The position numbers and the translations under genes were made by a program. 13,575 nucleotides of DNA. Source: Kiritimatiellia bacterium. Its GTDB lineage: Bacteria > Verrucomicrobiota > Kiritimatiellia > RFP12 > UBA1067. Under the pieces are notes generated by a model. The model was given only the letters and a program-made list of their open reading frames with translations. It ran no database searches and was not told the origin of the DNA. Where the stretch lies: positions 1 through 13,575 of the forward strand of contig JAFRNO010000219.1 of assembly GCA_017430155.1 (NCBI GenBank). The letters run 5' to 3'. Below, piece by piece: positions 1 to 5,287 of this stretch. Within the stretch, counting starts at the first letter, position 1; each line of letters starts with the position of its first letter.

Positions 1-2
1 CC

Positions 3-368
3 AACTTCTTCGGGTCGGTGGATTTCGACATCCCGTTGGGCGAGTGGCAAAAGATTGTCGCGGACGCCGGATCGTCCGCGCTCGTCATCCCGTGCCTCGA
101 CACCGGCGTGGTCACGCAAGACCCGACGACGAAGCGGCGCTCGCCGCGCCGCATGCTGACCTTGGCGGAATACTGCGGCTGGGCCGGGCGCATGTACGAG
201 CGCGGCGCGCCGGGCGTGTACTTCTTCAATCTTTTCACCTACTTCGAGGCTCCCTATCACGTCACGGACACCACTCCGTGGGATTTCATCGTCACGCACG
301 GTCTCACGCCGGAATCCATCAAGGGCCGTCCCGCGAGCATCCCCGCCAACTGGTGGTACGAGCCGTAA
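3..368 (+). CDS. C-terminal part of a probable TIM-barrel glycoside-hydrolase-like protein (5' end outside window)
   Basis: The open frame enters from the left edge (first complete codon at base 3) and ends at TAA 366-368, so only about 121 C-terminal residues are visible. The visible part has an alternating strand/helix pattern. The stretch MLTLAEYCGWAGRMYERGAPGVYFFN is recognisable in its pieces: a helix beginning LTLAEYCGWA, then a GAPGVYFFNLF strand. That resembles the last beta/alpha units of GH10-like or DUF-type glycosidases common in Lentisphaerota and Verrucomicrobiota. It ends PANWWYEP shortly after. No catalytic residues can be assigned from this fragment. A GTG at 18 is in frame, but the frame stays open and protein-like upstream, so it is not taken as the start. 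The family call is an inference from fold pattern; that the gene is real is well supported by codon use and the clean end before an AT-rich gap. Confidence 0.6.
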   Translation, partial: NFFGSVDFDIPLGEWQKIVADAGSSALVIPCLDTGVVTQDPTTKRRSPRRMLTLAEYCGWAGRMYERGAPGVYFFNLFTYFEAPYHVTDTTPWDFIVTHGLTPESIKGRPASIPANWWYEP

Positions 369-380
369 CGCTGAAACGTC

Positions 381-459
381 CTGGAAAGTTGCAATTATTC
401 GTTTTTTTGCCGTCTGAAAAGTTGCAAAAGTCATCACATTTATAGCCTAAAAAGTTGCA
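381..459 (+). repeat. Three 13-bp direct repeats with a 33-bp period upstream of the ATPase promoter
   Basis: Copies read ctggaaagttgca (381-393), ctgaaaagttgca (414-426) and ctaaaaagttgca (447-459). The starts are exactly 33 bp apart, and the 20-bp spacers share no obvious sequence. The third copy ends two bases before the TTGACA -35 box at 462. A 33-bp period is close to three helical turns, which would place the copies on one face of the DNA. The likely role, by inference, is a cooperative binding array for a regulator of the downstream ATPase gene. Confidence 0.75.
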
Positions 460-461
460 TA

Positions 462-490
462 TTGACAATATTCGAGAAAAGTGATAATAT
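462..490 (+). promoter_or_regulatory. Sigma-70-type promoter of the DUF4143 ATPase gene
   Basis: TTGACA at 462-467 is followed after exactly 17 bp by TAATAT at 485-490, with an extended -10 TG at 482-483. The predicted start of transcription is near 497, about 27 nt before the ATG at 524. This is the best consensus match in the window and sits in locally AT-rich DNA. Confidence 0.8.
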
Positions 491-523
491 TTCACCGTTT
501 TGATCAACCTGTTTGGAGTGATA

Positions 524-1852
524 ATGGCAGAGTTTAGGCGAAAGTTTTATGACTGGTTGATGCAGTGGAAAGCCACGAAGCATCACGAATGTCTTCTTGT
601 CAAAGGTGCTCGCCAGATTGGCAAGACTTTTATCGTGGAAAAATTCGGGCGCGAGCAGTATGAAAGTTTCATTGAATTCAACTTTATTTTGGATCCTGAA
701 GCCTGCGCGATCTTTGACGGAAGCTTGAAGGCCGATGACCTCTACAGAAAGATTTCGGCGTACGACGCGACGCGTCGACTCCTGCCTAGACGGACGCTGA
801 TCTTTCTAGATGAGATTCAGGAGTGCGCGAATGCACGGACCGCCCTAAAGGCGCTTGCACAGGATGGGCGCTATGACGTGATTGCATCTGGGTCTCTGCT
901 GGGGATCAAGTACAAGAACAAAAAGGCGCGCGAACGTCATGTCCCGAAGTCCATTCCCGTCGGATTTGAACGGCAGGTCACAATGTACTCCCTCGATTTC
1001 GAGGAGTTCCTCTGGGCGAGGGGTGTGACGGAAGAGGCGATCGAGGTTCTGAGGGAATATTACGAGAGAAAAGAGATCGTGCCTGAGGCGGTGAACCATC
1101 GGTATGCCGAATTGCTCAAGGAGTATATGATCGTCGGCGGGATGCCGGTCGTGGTGAAGGAGTATGTCGAGGCGGGGGATTTCGGACCCGTGCAGGAAGA
1201 GCAGGAGAAGATACTCGCCTCGTATGTCGACGACATCCACAAGTACGCGGACACGACGGATATTCCGAAAATTGAGGCTTGCTATCGCGCGATCCCCCGC
1301 CTTCTTGCAAAGGAGAACCGCAAGTTCAAATATGCGGAGGTCGAGAAGGGCGGCAGCGAGCGCAAGTACGGGACGTCCGTTGATTGGCTCTGCGACGCCG
1401 CGTTCGCCTCGCGGGCGCTGAATGTCACGACGGCGGAAGTGCCTCTCAACGCCCAGGTGCGGGACGGATGGTTCAAGTTGTATCTTTCGGATATCGGAAT
1501 GCTGATGGCCCTTTATGGCACAGAGACGAAGAAGCTCCTGTTTTCTGGGCGGCTCGTCGGAAACGCGAAGGGCGGTCTTTACGAGAACCTGCTTGCGGGC
1601 ATGTTTGAGCGCAAGGGGTTGCCGCTCCACTACTTCAAGAACGAAGACGGAACGCGTGAAGTCGAGTTCATGCTTGAACGCGATGGGGGTGTCGTGCCCG
1701 TTGAGGTCAAGGCGTCCAACGGCGCGACGATTTCTCTGGACGAGGTTCTGGACAAGTCCCGTGTGCCGTACGGGTACAAGTTCATCGACGGAAACGTCGG
1801 CGTGTCGGGAAAGAAGATCACGCTGCCGCACTACATGGCGATGTTCATTTAG
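524..1852 (+). CDS. AAA-type ATPase with C-terminal DUF4143 (PD-(D/E)XK-like) domain
   Basis: A 442-residue P-loop ATPase of the family usually annotated 'ATP-binding protein, DUF4143'. The Walker A motif GARQIGKT is at residues 28-35, Walker B LIFLDEIQ at about 92-99, and a sensor-like strand IASGSLLG near 122-129. The C-terminal third carries the DUF4143 region and ends in an EVEF...VPVEVKA pattern (E381, E394, K396). That matches the nuclease-fold core of this family, with Glu where Asp is common. The ATG at 524 is preferred: GGAG lies at 514-517, 6 nt upstream. A TTG at 500 is in frame but has no ribosome site and falls at the expected transcript start. The gene is monocistronic, with its own strong promoter and repeat array. 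These ATPases occur in many copies per genome in gut anaerobes; their cellular role is not established, and toxin-antitoxin or mobile-element links are only proposals. Confidence 0.93.
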   Translation: MAEFRRKFYDWLMQWKATKHHECLLVKGARQIGKTFIVEKFGREQYESFIEFNFILDPEACAIFDGSLKADDLYRKISAYDATRRLLPRRTLIFLDEIQECANARTALKALAQDGRYDVIASGSLLGIKYKNKKARERHVPKSIPVGFERQVTMYSLDFEEFLWARGVTEEAIEVLREYYERKEIVPEAVNHRYAELLKEYMIVGGMPVVVKEYVEAGDFGPVQEEQEKILASYVDDIHKYADTTDIPKIEACYRAIPRLLAKENRKFKYAEVEKGGSERKYGTSVDWLCDAAFASRALNVTTAEVPLNAQVRDGWFKLYLSDIGMLMALYGTETKKLLFSGRLVGNAKGGLYENLLAGMFERKGLPLHYFKNEDGTREVEFMLERDGGVVPVEVKASNGATISLDEVLDKSRVPYGYKFIDGNVGVSGKKITLPHYMAMFI

Positions 1853-1863
1853 GACAATGAGTT

Positions 1864-1884
1864 GCTAAAAGCTAGAAGCTAGAA
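1864..1884 (+). repeat. Triple heptamer tandem repeat before the phosphatase Shine-Dalgarno
   Basis: GCTAAAA (1864-1870), GCTAGAA (1871-1877) and GCTAGAA (1878-1884) are contiguous. The third unit runs directly into the AAGGA ribosome site (1884-1888). Short tandem units like this can gain or lose copies by slippage. A change here would alter the distance to any upstream promoter or structure without shifting the frame. No effect is shown by the sequence itself. Confidence 0.7.
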
Positions 1885-1893
1885 AGGAAAACA

Positions 1894-2841
1894 ATGATGG
1901 AAAAGAAAGTCTGCGCGCTTGCCGTCCTCGCCGCGCTGTCGGCGGCGTGGGCGTTTGAGGTGCCGCCCGTGAAGCAGTGGCCGAAGGAAAAGATTCCGCC
2001 GGCGCACGCGGGACGGATTCTCCACTGGGAGGGGATCGACAACGTCCGCGACCTCGGCGGCGTGAAGACGCACGACGGGCGTCTGGTGAAGCGCGGGCTC
2101 GTCTACCGATCCCAGGCGTTCAACTTCAACGCCGTCTGCTCGTGGATGTCGGTCGAGCGGATGGAGAGCAAGCTGCGGGGAGGCCAGTTCAGGTATGACT
2201 TCGGCGAGGCGTGCATGCAGAGGATGCTCGCCCGGATCGGCACGAACGACCTGTCGAAGAGCTGCGCGATGATCGCCGCCGAAGTCGCCTCCGGCACGAA
2301 CAAGTGGGAGAAGGGCCCCAGCCGCCTCACGCCGGAGTCGCGTGCGAAGATCCTGCGCGAGACCGGCCTCCGCACGGAGATCGACCTGCGCTCCATGCCC
2401 GAGACATGGGGCATGGACGGCTCGCCGCTCGGGCCGATGGTCGCGTGGCACAACATCCCGGGCGTGTCGCTCGGCGAACTGACGTCGGGATCCGGCAGGC
2501 TCATGTTCAAGAAGTGTTTCCGCATCTTCCTGGACGAGAAGAACTACCCGATCGACTTTCACTGCATCGCCGGCGCGGACCGCACCGGCGCCCTCGCCGC
2601 CGCGCTGTACGGTCTGCTCGGCGTGCCCGAGGACGTGATCAGGGGCGACTACACGCTCACGTCGTTCTCCACCTCGGGCATCCGCACGGCCAAGGCGTTC
2701 GACCACATGGCGAAGAAGGCTTTCAAGTCGAAGCCGGGCACGTCCTTCAACGAGAAGATCGAGGCGTTTGCGCTGGAATGCGGCTTCACCCAGTCCGACA
2801 TCGAGCACTTCCGCGAGATTATGCTCGAGAAGGGCGAATGA
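1894..2841 (+). CDS. Secreted tyrosine/dual-specificity phosphatase-fold protein (Y_phosphatase3-like)
   Basis: This 315-residue protein has a typical signal peptide: a basic MMEKK start, a hydrophobic core, and probable cleavage after AWA near residue 20. The mature part starts with the NVRDLGG motif, then LVKRGLVYRSQAF and TEIDLRS, all hallmarks of the PF13350-type tyrosine phosphatases. The catalytic loop HCIAGADRTG supplies the CX5R signature, with nucleophile C224 and R230, so the enzyme looks active. Export predicts a periplasmic or extracellular phosphoester substrate; which one is unknown. The start could be 1894 or the adjacent ATG at 1897; AAGGA at 1884-1888 serves both. It lies 41 nt after the ATPase gene with no terminator seen between, so read-through is possible. 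The next gene has its own promoter. A cysteine-phytase is a weaker alternative, since its loop differs in detail. Confidence 0.88.
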   Translation: MMEKKVCALAVLAALSAAWAFEVPPVKQWPKEKIPPAHAGRILHWEGIDNVRDLGGVKTHDGRLVKRGLVYRSQAFNFNAVCSWMSVERMESKLRGGQFRYDFGEACMQRMLARIGTNDLSKSCAMIAAEVASGTNKWEKGPSRLTPESRAKILRETGLRTEIDLRSMPETWGMDGSPLGPMVAWHNIPGVSLGELTSGSGRLMFKKCFRIFLDEKNYPIDFHCIAGADRTGALAAALYGLLGVPEDVIRGDYTLTSFSTSGIRTAKAFDHMAKKAFKSKPGTSFNEKIEAFALECGFTQSDIEHFREIMLEKGE

Positions 2842-2842
2842 G

Positions 2843-2871
2843 TTGCGTCAGAAGGGGCTGTATGGTAAAAT
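2843..2871 (+). promoter_or_regulatory. Extended -10 promoter of the esterase gene
   Basis: TTGCGT (2843-2848) is separated by exactly 17 bp from TAAAAT (2866-2871), with TGG directly before the -10 (2863-2865). The predicted start is near 2878, which gives a leader of about 17 nt before the ATG at 2895. The -35 begins two bases after the phosphatase stop codon. The same TGGTAnAnT form recurs at 5196 and 8053. Confidence 0.7.
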
Positions 2872-2894
2872 GAGCGCGAAAGGAATACAAGAAA

Positions 2895-4232
2895 ATGATG
2901 CGTAAAACGATTTCTTCGGTCTTGGCGGTCGCGGCGTGCGTCGCCGCGTATGCGGGCGGGCTCAAGTTCGACATCTCGTCAGACCACGCGGACGCCACGT
3001 ACAAGCTGGGCGAGCAGGCGGTGTTCACCGTGAAGGCGCTGGACGCCTCCGGCGCGCCGGCGAAGACCGGCCGTGTGAAATGGAACCTGAACAACTTCGG
3101 CGCCAAGGTGTTCGCCTCCGGCGAGGAGGACCTTGCCGCGAACGGCGGCACGTTCACCGTGAAGGGCGCGCAGACGGAGCCTGGATTCCTGCGTCTGGAC
3201 GTCACCGAGGTGGGGAAGAAGCCGTCCTCGGCGAAGTGGGGCGTGGCGTTCGAGCCGAAGAAGATCGTGCCCGGCACGCCGTATCCGGACGACTTCATGG
3301 ACTTCTGGCGTTCGGCGATCGCGAAGTACGACCGCGAGGTCACCGAGCCCATCCGTGTGACGGAGGTGAAGCGCACCGCGGCTTCCGTGATGTACGAGCT
3401 GCGCATCCCGTCCACGCAGGGCCGCTACGTGTGGGGCTACTTCTCCGAACCCGTCGACAAGACGAAGGGACCTTTCCCGCTGCACGTGAGCGTGCCGGGC
3501 GCCGGTCCGTCGTCCTGGGGCTGCTCGATGGCCGGCAACGCGATGTACCTGAAGGTGAACGTGCACTACTACGACCCCGTGGTGCTGAAGGGCGAGCCGC
3601 ACAAGAGCGCGAAGTGCCTGTCCGTGCAGAAGGTGGAGGACCAGGCGTACGCGAAGAAGTATCCGGTGAAGACCGTGCGCTACACGCAGTGCGGCATCGC
3701 CGCGTCGCGCGAGGACTACTTCTACTACGGCGTGATCCTCGCGGCGAACCGCGCGGTGGACTGGGCGGCGTCGCGTCCGGGCGTGGACCCCAAGCACGTG
3801 CGCTACACGGGCGGGAGCCAGGGCGGCGGCTTCGGGCTGATCCTCACGGGCCTCAACAAGCACATCCGCCTCGCATACATCGGCGTGCCGGCGATCACGG
3901 ACCTGCTCGGCGACCGGGTGTCGTCGCGCGAGGCTGGCTGGCCGCGTCTGATCGATGCGCAGCTGCCTGAGAACAGGGAGGCCGCCAGCAAGAACGCGCC
4001 GTACTTCTGCGGGGTGAACTTCGCGCGCCAGATCGACGTGCCCGTCGGCTTCGTGGTGGGCTTCATCGACGTCGTCTGCCCGCCCCACGCGGGATACGCC
4101 GCCTTCAACGTGTGCCCGTCCAAGAAGAAGGCGATCTTCGATTCAATCGGCTGGGGCCACGACGCCTCCAAGGGCAAGGGCGGTCCGGCTCTCTCGAAGT
4201 GGATCAGCGAGCAGGACAAGGCGGCGGACTGA
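2895..4232 (+). CDS. Secreted acetylxylan-esterase family protein (CE7/AXE1-like) with N-terminal Ig-like domain
   Basis: A 445-residue exported alpha/beta-hydrolase. The signal peptide MMRKTISSVLAVAACVAAYA probably ends near residue 20. Residues ~22-110 form a beta-rich Ig-like domain (YKLGEQAVFTVKALD). The esterase domain follows, starting near TPYPDDFMDFW, a pattern typical of AXE1 proteins. The nucleophile elbow GGSQGGG gives S308. The remaining triad members are visible as D392 (GFIDVVCPP) and H422 (GWGHD), in the order and spacing expected for CE7, so the enzyme looks intact. CE7 enzymes remove acetyl groups from xylan or xylo-oligosaccharides; the precise substrate here is not shown. 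It is longer than a typical CE7 enzyme of about 320 residues because of the N-terminal domain. AAGGA near 2880 is the ribosome site. The AraC gene starts 17 nt downstream, so the two are probably co-transcribed. Confidence 0.9.
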   Translation: MMRKTISSVLAVAACVAAYAGGLKFDISSDHADATYKLGEQAVFTVKALDASGAPAKTGRVKWNLNNFGAKVFASGEEDLAANGGTFTVKGAQTEPGFLRLDVTEVGKKPSSAKWGVAFEPKKIVPGTPYPDDFMDFWRSAIAKYDREVTEPIRVTEVKRTAASVMYELRIPSTQGRYVWGYFSEPVDKTKGPFPLHVSVPGAGPSSWGCSMAGNAMYLKVNVHYYDPVVLKGEPHKSAKCLSVQKVEDQAYAKKYPVKTVRYTQCGIAASREDYFYYGVILAANRAVDWAASRPGVDPKHVRYTGGSQGGGFGLILTGLNKHIRLAYIGVPAITDLLGDRVSSREAGWPRLIDAQLPENREAASKNAPYFCGVNFARQIDVPVGFVVGFIDVVCPPHAGYAAFNVCPSKKKAIFDSIGWGHDASKGKGGPALSKWISEQDKAAD

Positions 4233-4249
4233 CGCGCGATGCGGTGGCG

Positions 4250-5158
4250 ATGAAGCGGAAGAAGGCACTTAAGCTATCGTTCGACTACATGGATACGTCC
4301 GAGAGGCGTGTTGTCTCGCTCGCTGCGGACGGCGTGCCGTGCGTGCCGGTGCTGGGGTTCGACGCCTACCGTCGGCAGTGGCGCGCCGCGCCGATCCACG
4401 TGCATGACGAATGCGTGGAGATCTCGCTCTGCCTGCGCGGCGATCTGGAGTTCGAGTTGCGAGGCGAACGCTTTCCCTTCAGGCCTGGCTTCGTGTTCGC
4501 CTCGCGGCCAGACGAGCCGCACCGCCTTTGCGCCTACCCGAAGGGCATGAGCAAGTACTGGCTGCTCTTTCGCATCCCGTCGCGCGGCGAGCGCATTCTC
4601 GGCTTCTCGGGGAAGGAGACGGCGTGGCTCGTGCAGGAGCTGACGCACTTGCCACAGCGGCTCTTCGTCGGGACAAAGGAAATCGGACTCGTCTTCAAAC
4701 GGCTCTTCGCGCTTTACGACAGCCTGCCGGCACGATCGGTCGAACGGCGCGTGCGCATCCGCGCGTCCGTGGTCGAGCTGCTGCTGGAGATCGTCGAGGC
4801 AGCGCACACGACCACGGCTCGGCAGTCGCCCGAGCGCATCGCGGCCGTCATCGCGGCCGTGCGGGCCGACCTGGCGCACGGCTGGACGATCGACGAGCTC
4901 GCCACGCGCGTCGGCTGCTCGCAATCGAAGCTGCTCCTCGCCTTCAAGCAGCAGACCGGCGCGCCGCCGCACGCCTTCCTGCTGGCCTGCCGCATCGAGC
5001 GGGCGAAGGAGCTGCTCGCGGCGGGGCGCGATTCGGTCGCGACGATCGCCCGCGCCCTCGGATTCGCCTCGCCCCAGCATTTCGCCGGGCACTTCAAGCT
5101 CGCCACTGGACAGACCCCGCGCGAATGGCGGACGAAGGCGGAAATGTACATGAAATGA
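4250..5158 (+). CDS. AraC-family transcriptional regulator with N-terminal cupin sensor
   Basis: A 302-residue regulator. The N-terminal half looks like an AraC-type ligand-binding cupin: H50-x-H52 and E57 (IHVHDECVEIS), then a PFRPGFVF strand. The C-terminal 90 residues hold the two helix-turn-helix units: TIDELATRVGCSQSKLLLAF at about 213-232, and a second spanning SVATIARALGF with FAGHFK and the family-typical TGQTPREWR ending near 295. The ATG at 4250 (MKRKKALKL) is chosen. An open frame extends back to 4112 inside the esterase gene, but it is arginine- and glycine-rich shadow sequence. The ribosome site is weak, so translation may be coupled to the esterase stop 17 nt upstream. Likely targets, by position, are the esterase promoter and the promoter of the following repeat-protein gene. 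The inducer is unknown, probably a sugar or oligosaccharide. Confidence 0.92.
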   Translation: MKRKKALKLSFDYMDTSERRVVSLAADGVPCVPVLGFDAYRRQWRAAPIHVHDECVEISLCLRGDLEFELRGERFPFRPGFVFASRPDEPHRLCAYPKGMSKYWLLFRIPSRGERILGFSGKETAWLVQELTHLPQRLFVGTKEIGLVFKRLFALYDSLPARSVERRVRIRASVVELLLEIVEAAHTTTARQSPERIAAVIAAVRADLAHGWTIDELATRVGCSQSKLLLAFKQQTGAPPHAFLLACRIERAKELLAAGRDSVATIARALGFASPQHFAGHFKLATGQTPREWRTKAEMYMK

Positions 5159-5185
5159 CACGTGTCGTTTCACGTACCATTTTTT
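5146..5185 (+). terminator. Long inverted repeat plus T-run at the end of the AraC gene: intrinsic terminator, possibly also an operator
   Basis: Bases 5146-5177 form a 32-bp inverted repeat centred between 5161 and 5162. Fourteen of 16 pairs match; the exceptions are 5150/5173 and 5156/5167, the latter a U-G wobble in RNA. The central ten bases GACACGTGTC are perfect. Six Ts follow at 5180-5185, as in a Rho-independent terminator. The AraC stop codon (5156-5158) lies inside the left arm. The right arm and T-run cover the -35 position of the promoter whose -10 is at 5199, so binding by a dimeric regulator is a second possible role. Confidence 0.7.
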
Positions 5186-5195
5186 CTGAAAGTTT

Positions 5196-5204
5196 TGGTA
5201 TAAT
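5196..5204 (+). promoter_or_regulatory. Extended -10 promoter of the beta-strand-repeat protein gene
   Basis: TGG followed by a perfect TATAAT (5199-5204). The hexamer at the 17-bp position (5176-5181, accatt) is a poor -35, so the promoter relies on the extended -10 or on an activator. An activator would fit the neighbouring AraC gene. Transcription would start near 5211, leaving a leader of about 77 nt. Confidence 0.7.
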
Positions 5205-5226
5205 GGCGGCGTTCGCGGAAGGATAC

Positions 5227-5260
5227 CGTTTCGTCGACGGGTTGCCGAAACGCCTTTCGG
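5227..5260 (+). promoter_or_regulatory. Leader with two mutually exclusive hairpins
   Basis: CGTTTCG (5227-5233) can pair perfectly with CGAAACG (5246-5252) across a 12-nt loop. The shared segment CCGAAA (5245-5250) can instead pair with TTTCGG (5255-5260) across a 4-nt loop. Both lie in the untranslated leader, 28-60 nt before the ATG. No T-run follows, so this is not a terminator. A switch-like or mRNA-stabilising role is only inferred. Confidence 0.35.
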
Positions 5261-5287
5261 GAATGAAAACACGAACGGAGCAAGGCG

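Noticed and set aside
402..408. T7 run as a terminator of the first gene
   Set aside because: No convincing stem precedes it; only 3-bp pairings could be found.
381..459. CRISPR-like reading of the phased repeats
   Set aside because: The conserved part is only 13 bp, spacers are 20 bp, there are just three units, and a promoter abuts the array; no cas genes are present.
1879..2808. Long reverse-strand open frame of about 310 codons opposite the phosphatase
   Set aside because: It is an arginine- and leucine-rich mirror of GC-rich codons, with no ribosome site, and lies opposite a gene with a signal peptide and catalytic motif.
2979..4088. Long reverse-strand open frame opposite the esterase
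   Set aside because: Same reason: histidine/arginine-rich low-complexity composition, while the forward frame carries the full catalytic triad.
4112..4249. Extended AraC start at 4112, inside the esterase gene
   Set aside because: The 46-residue extension is low-complexity shadow of esterase codons; ATG at 4250 gives a normal AraC N-terminus.
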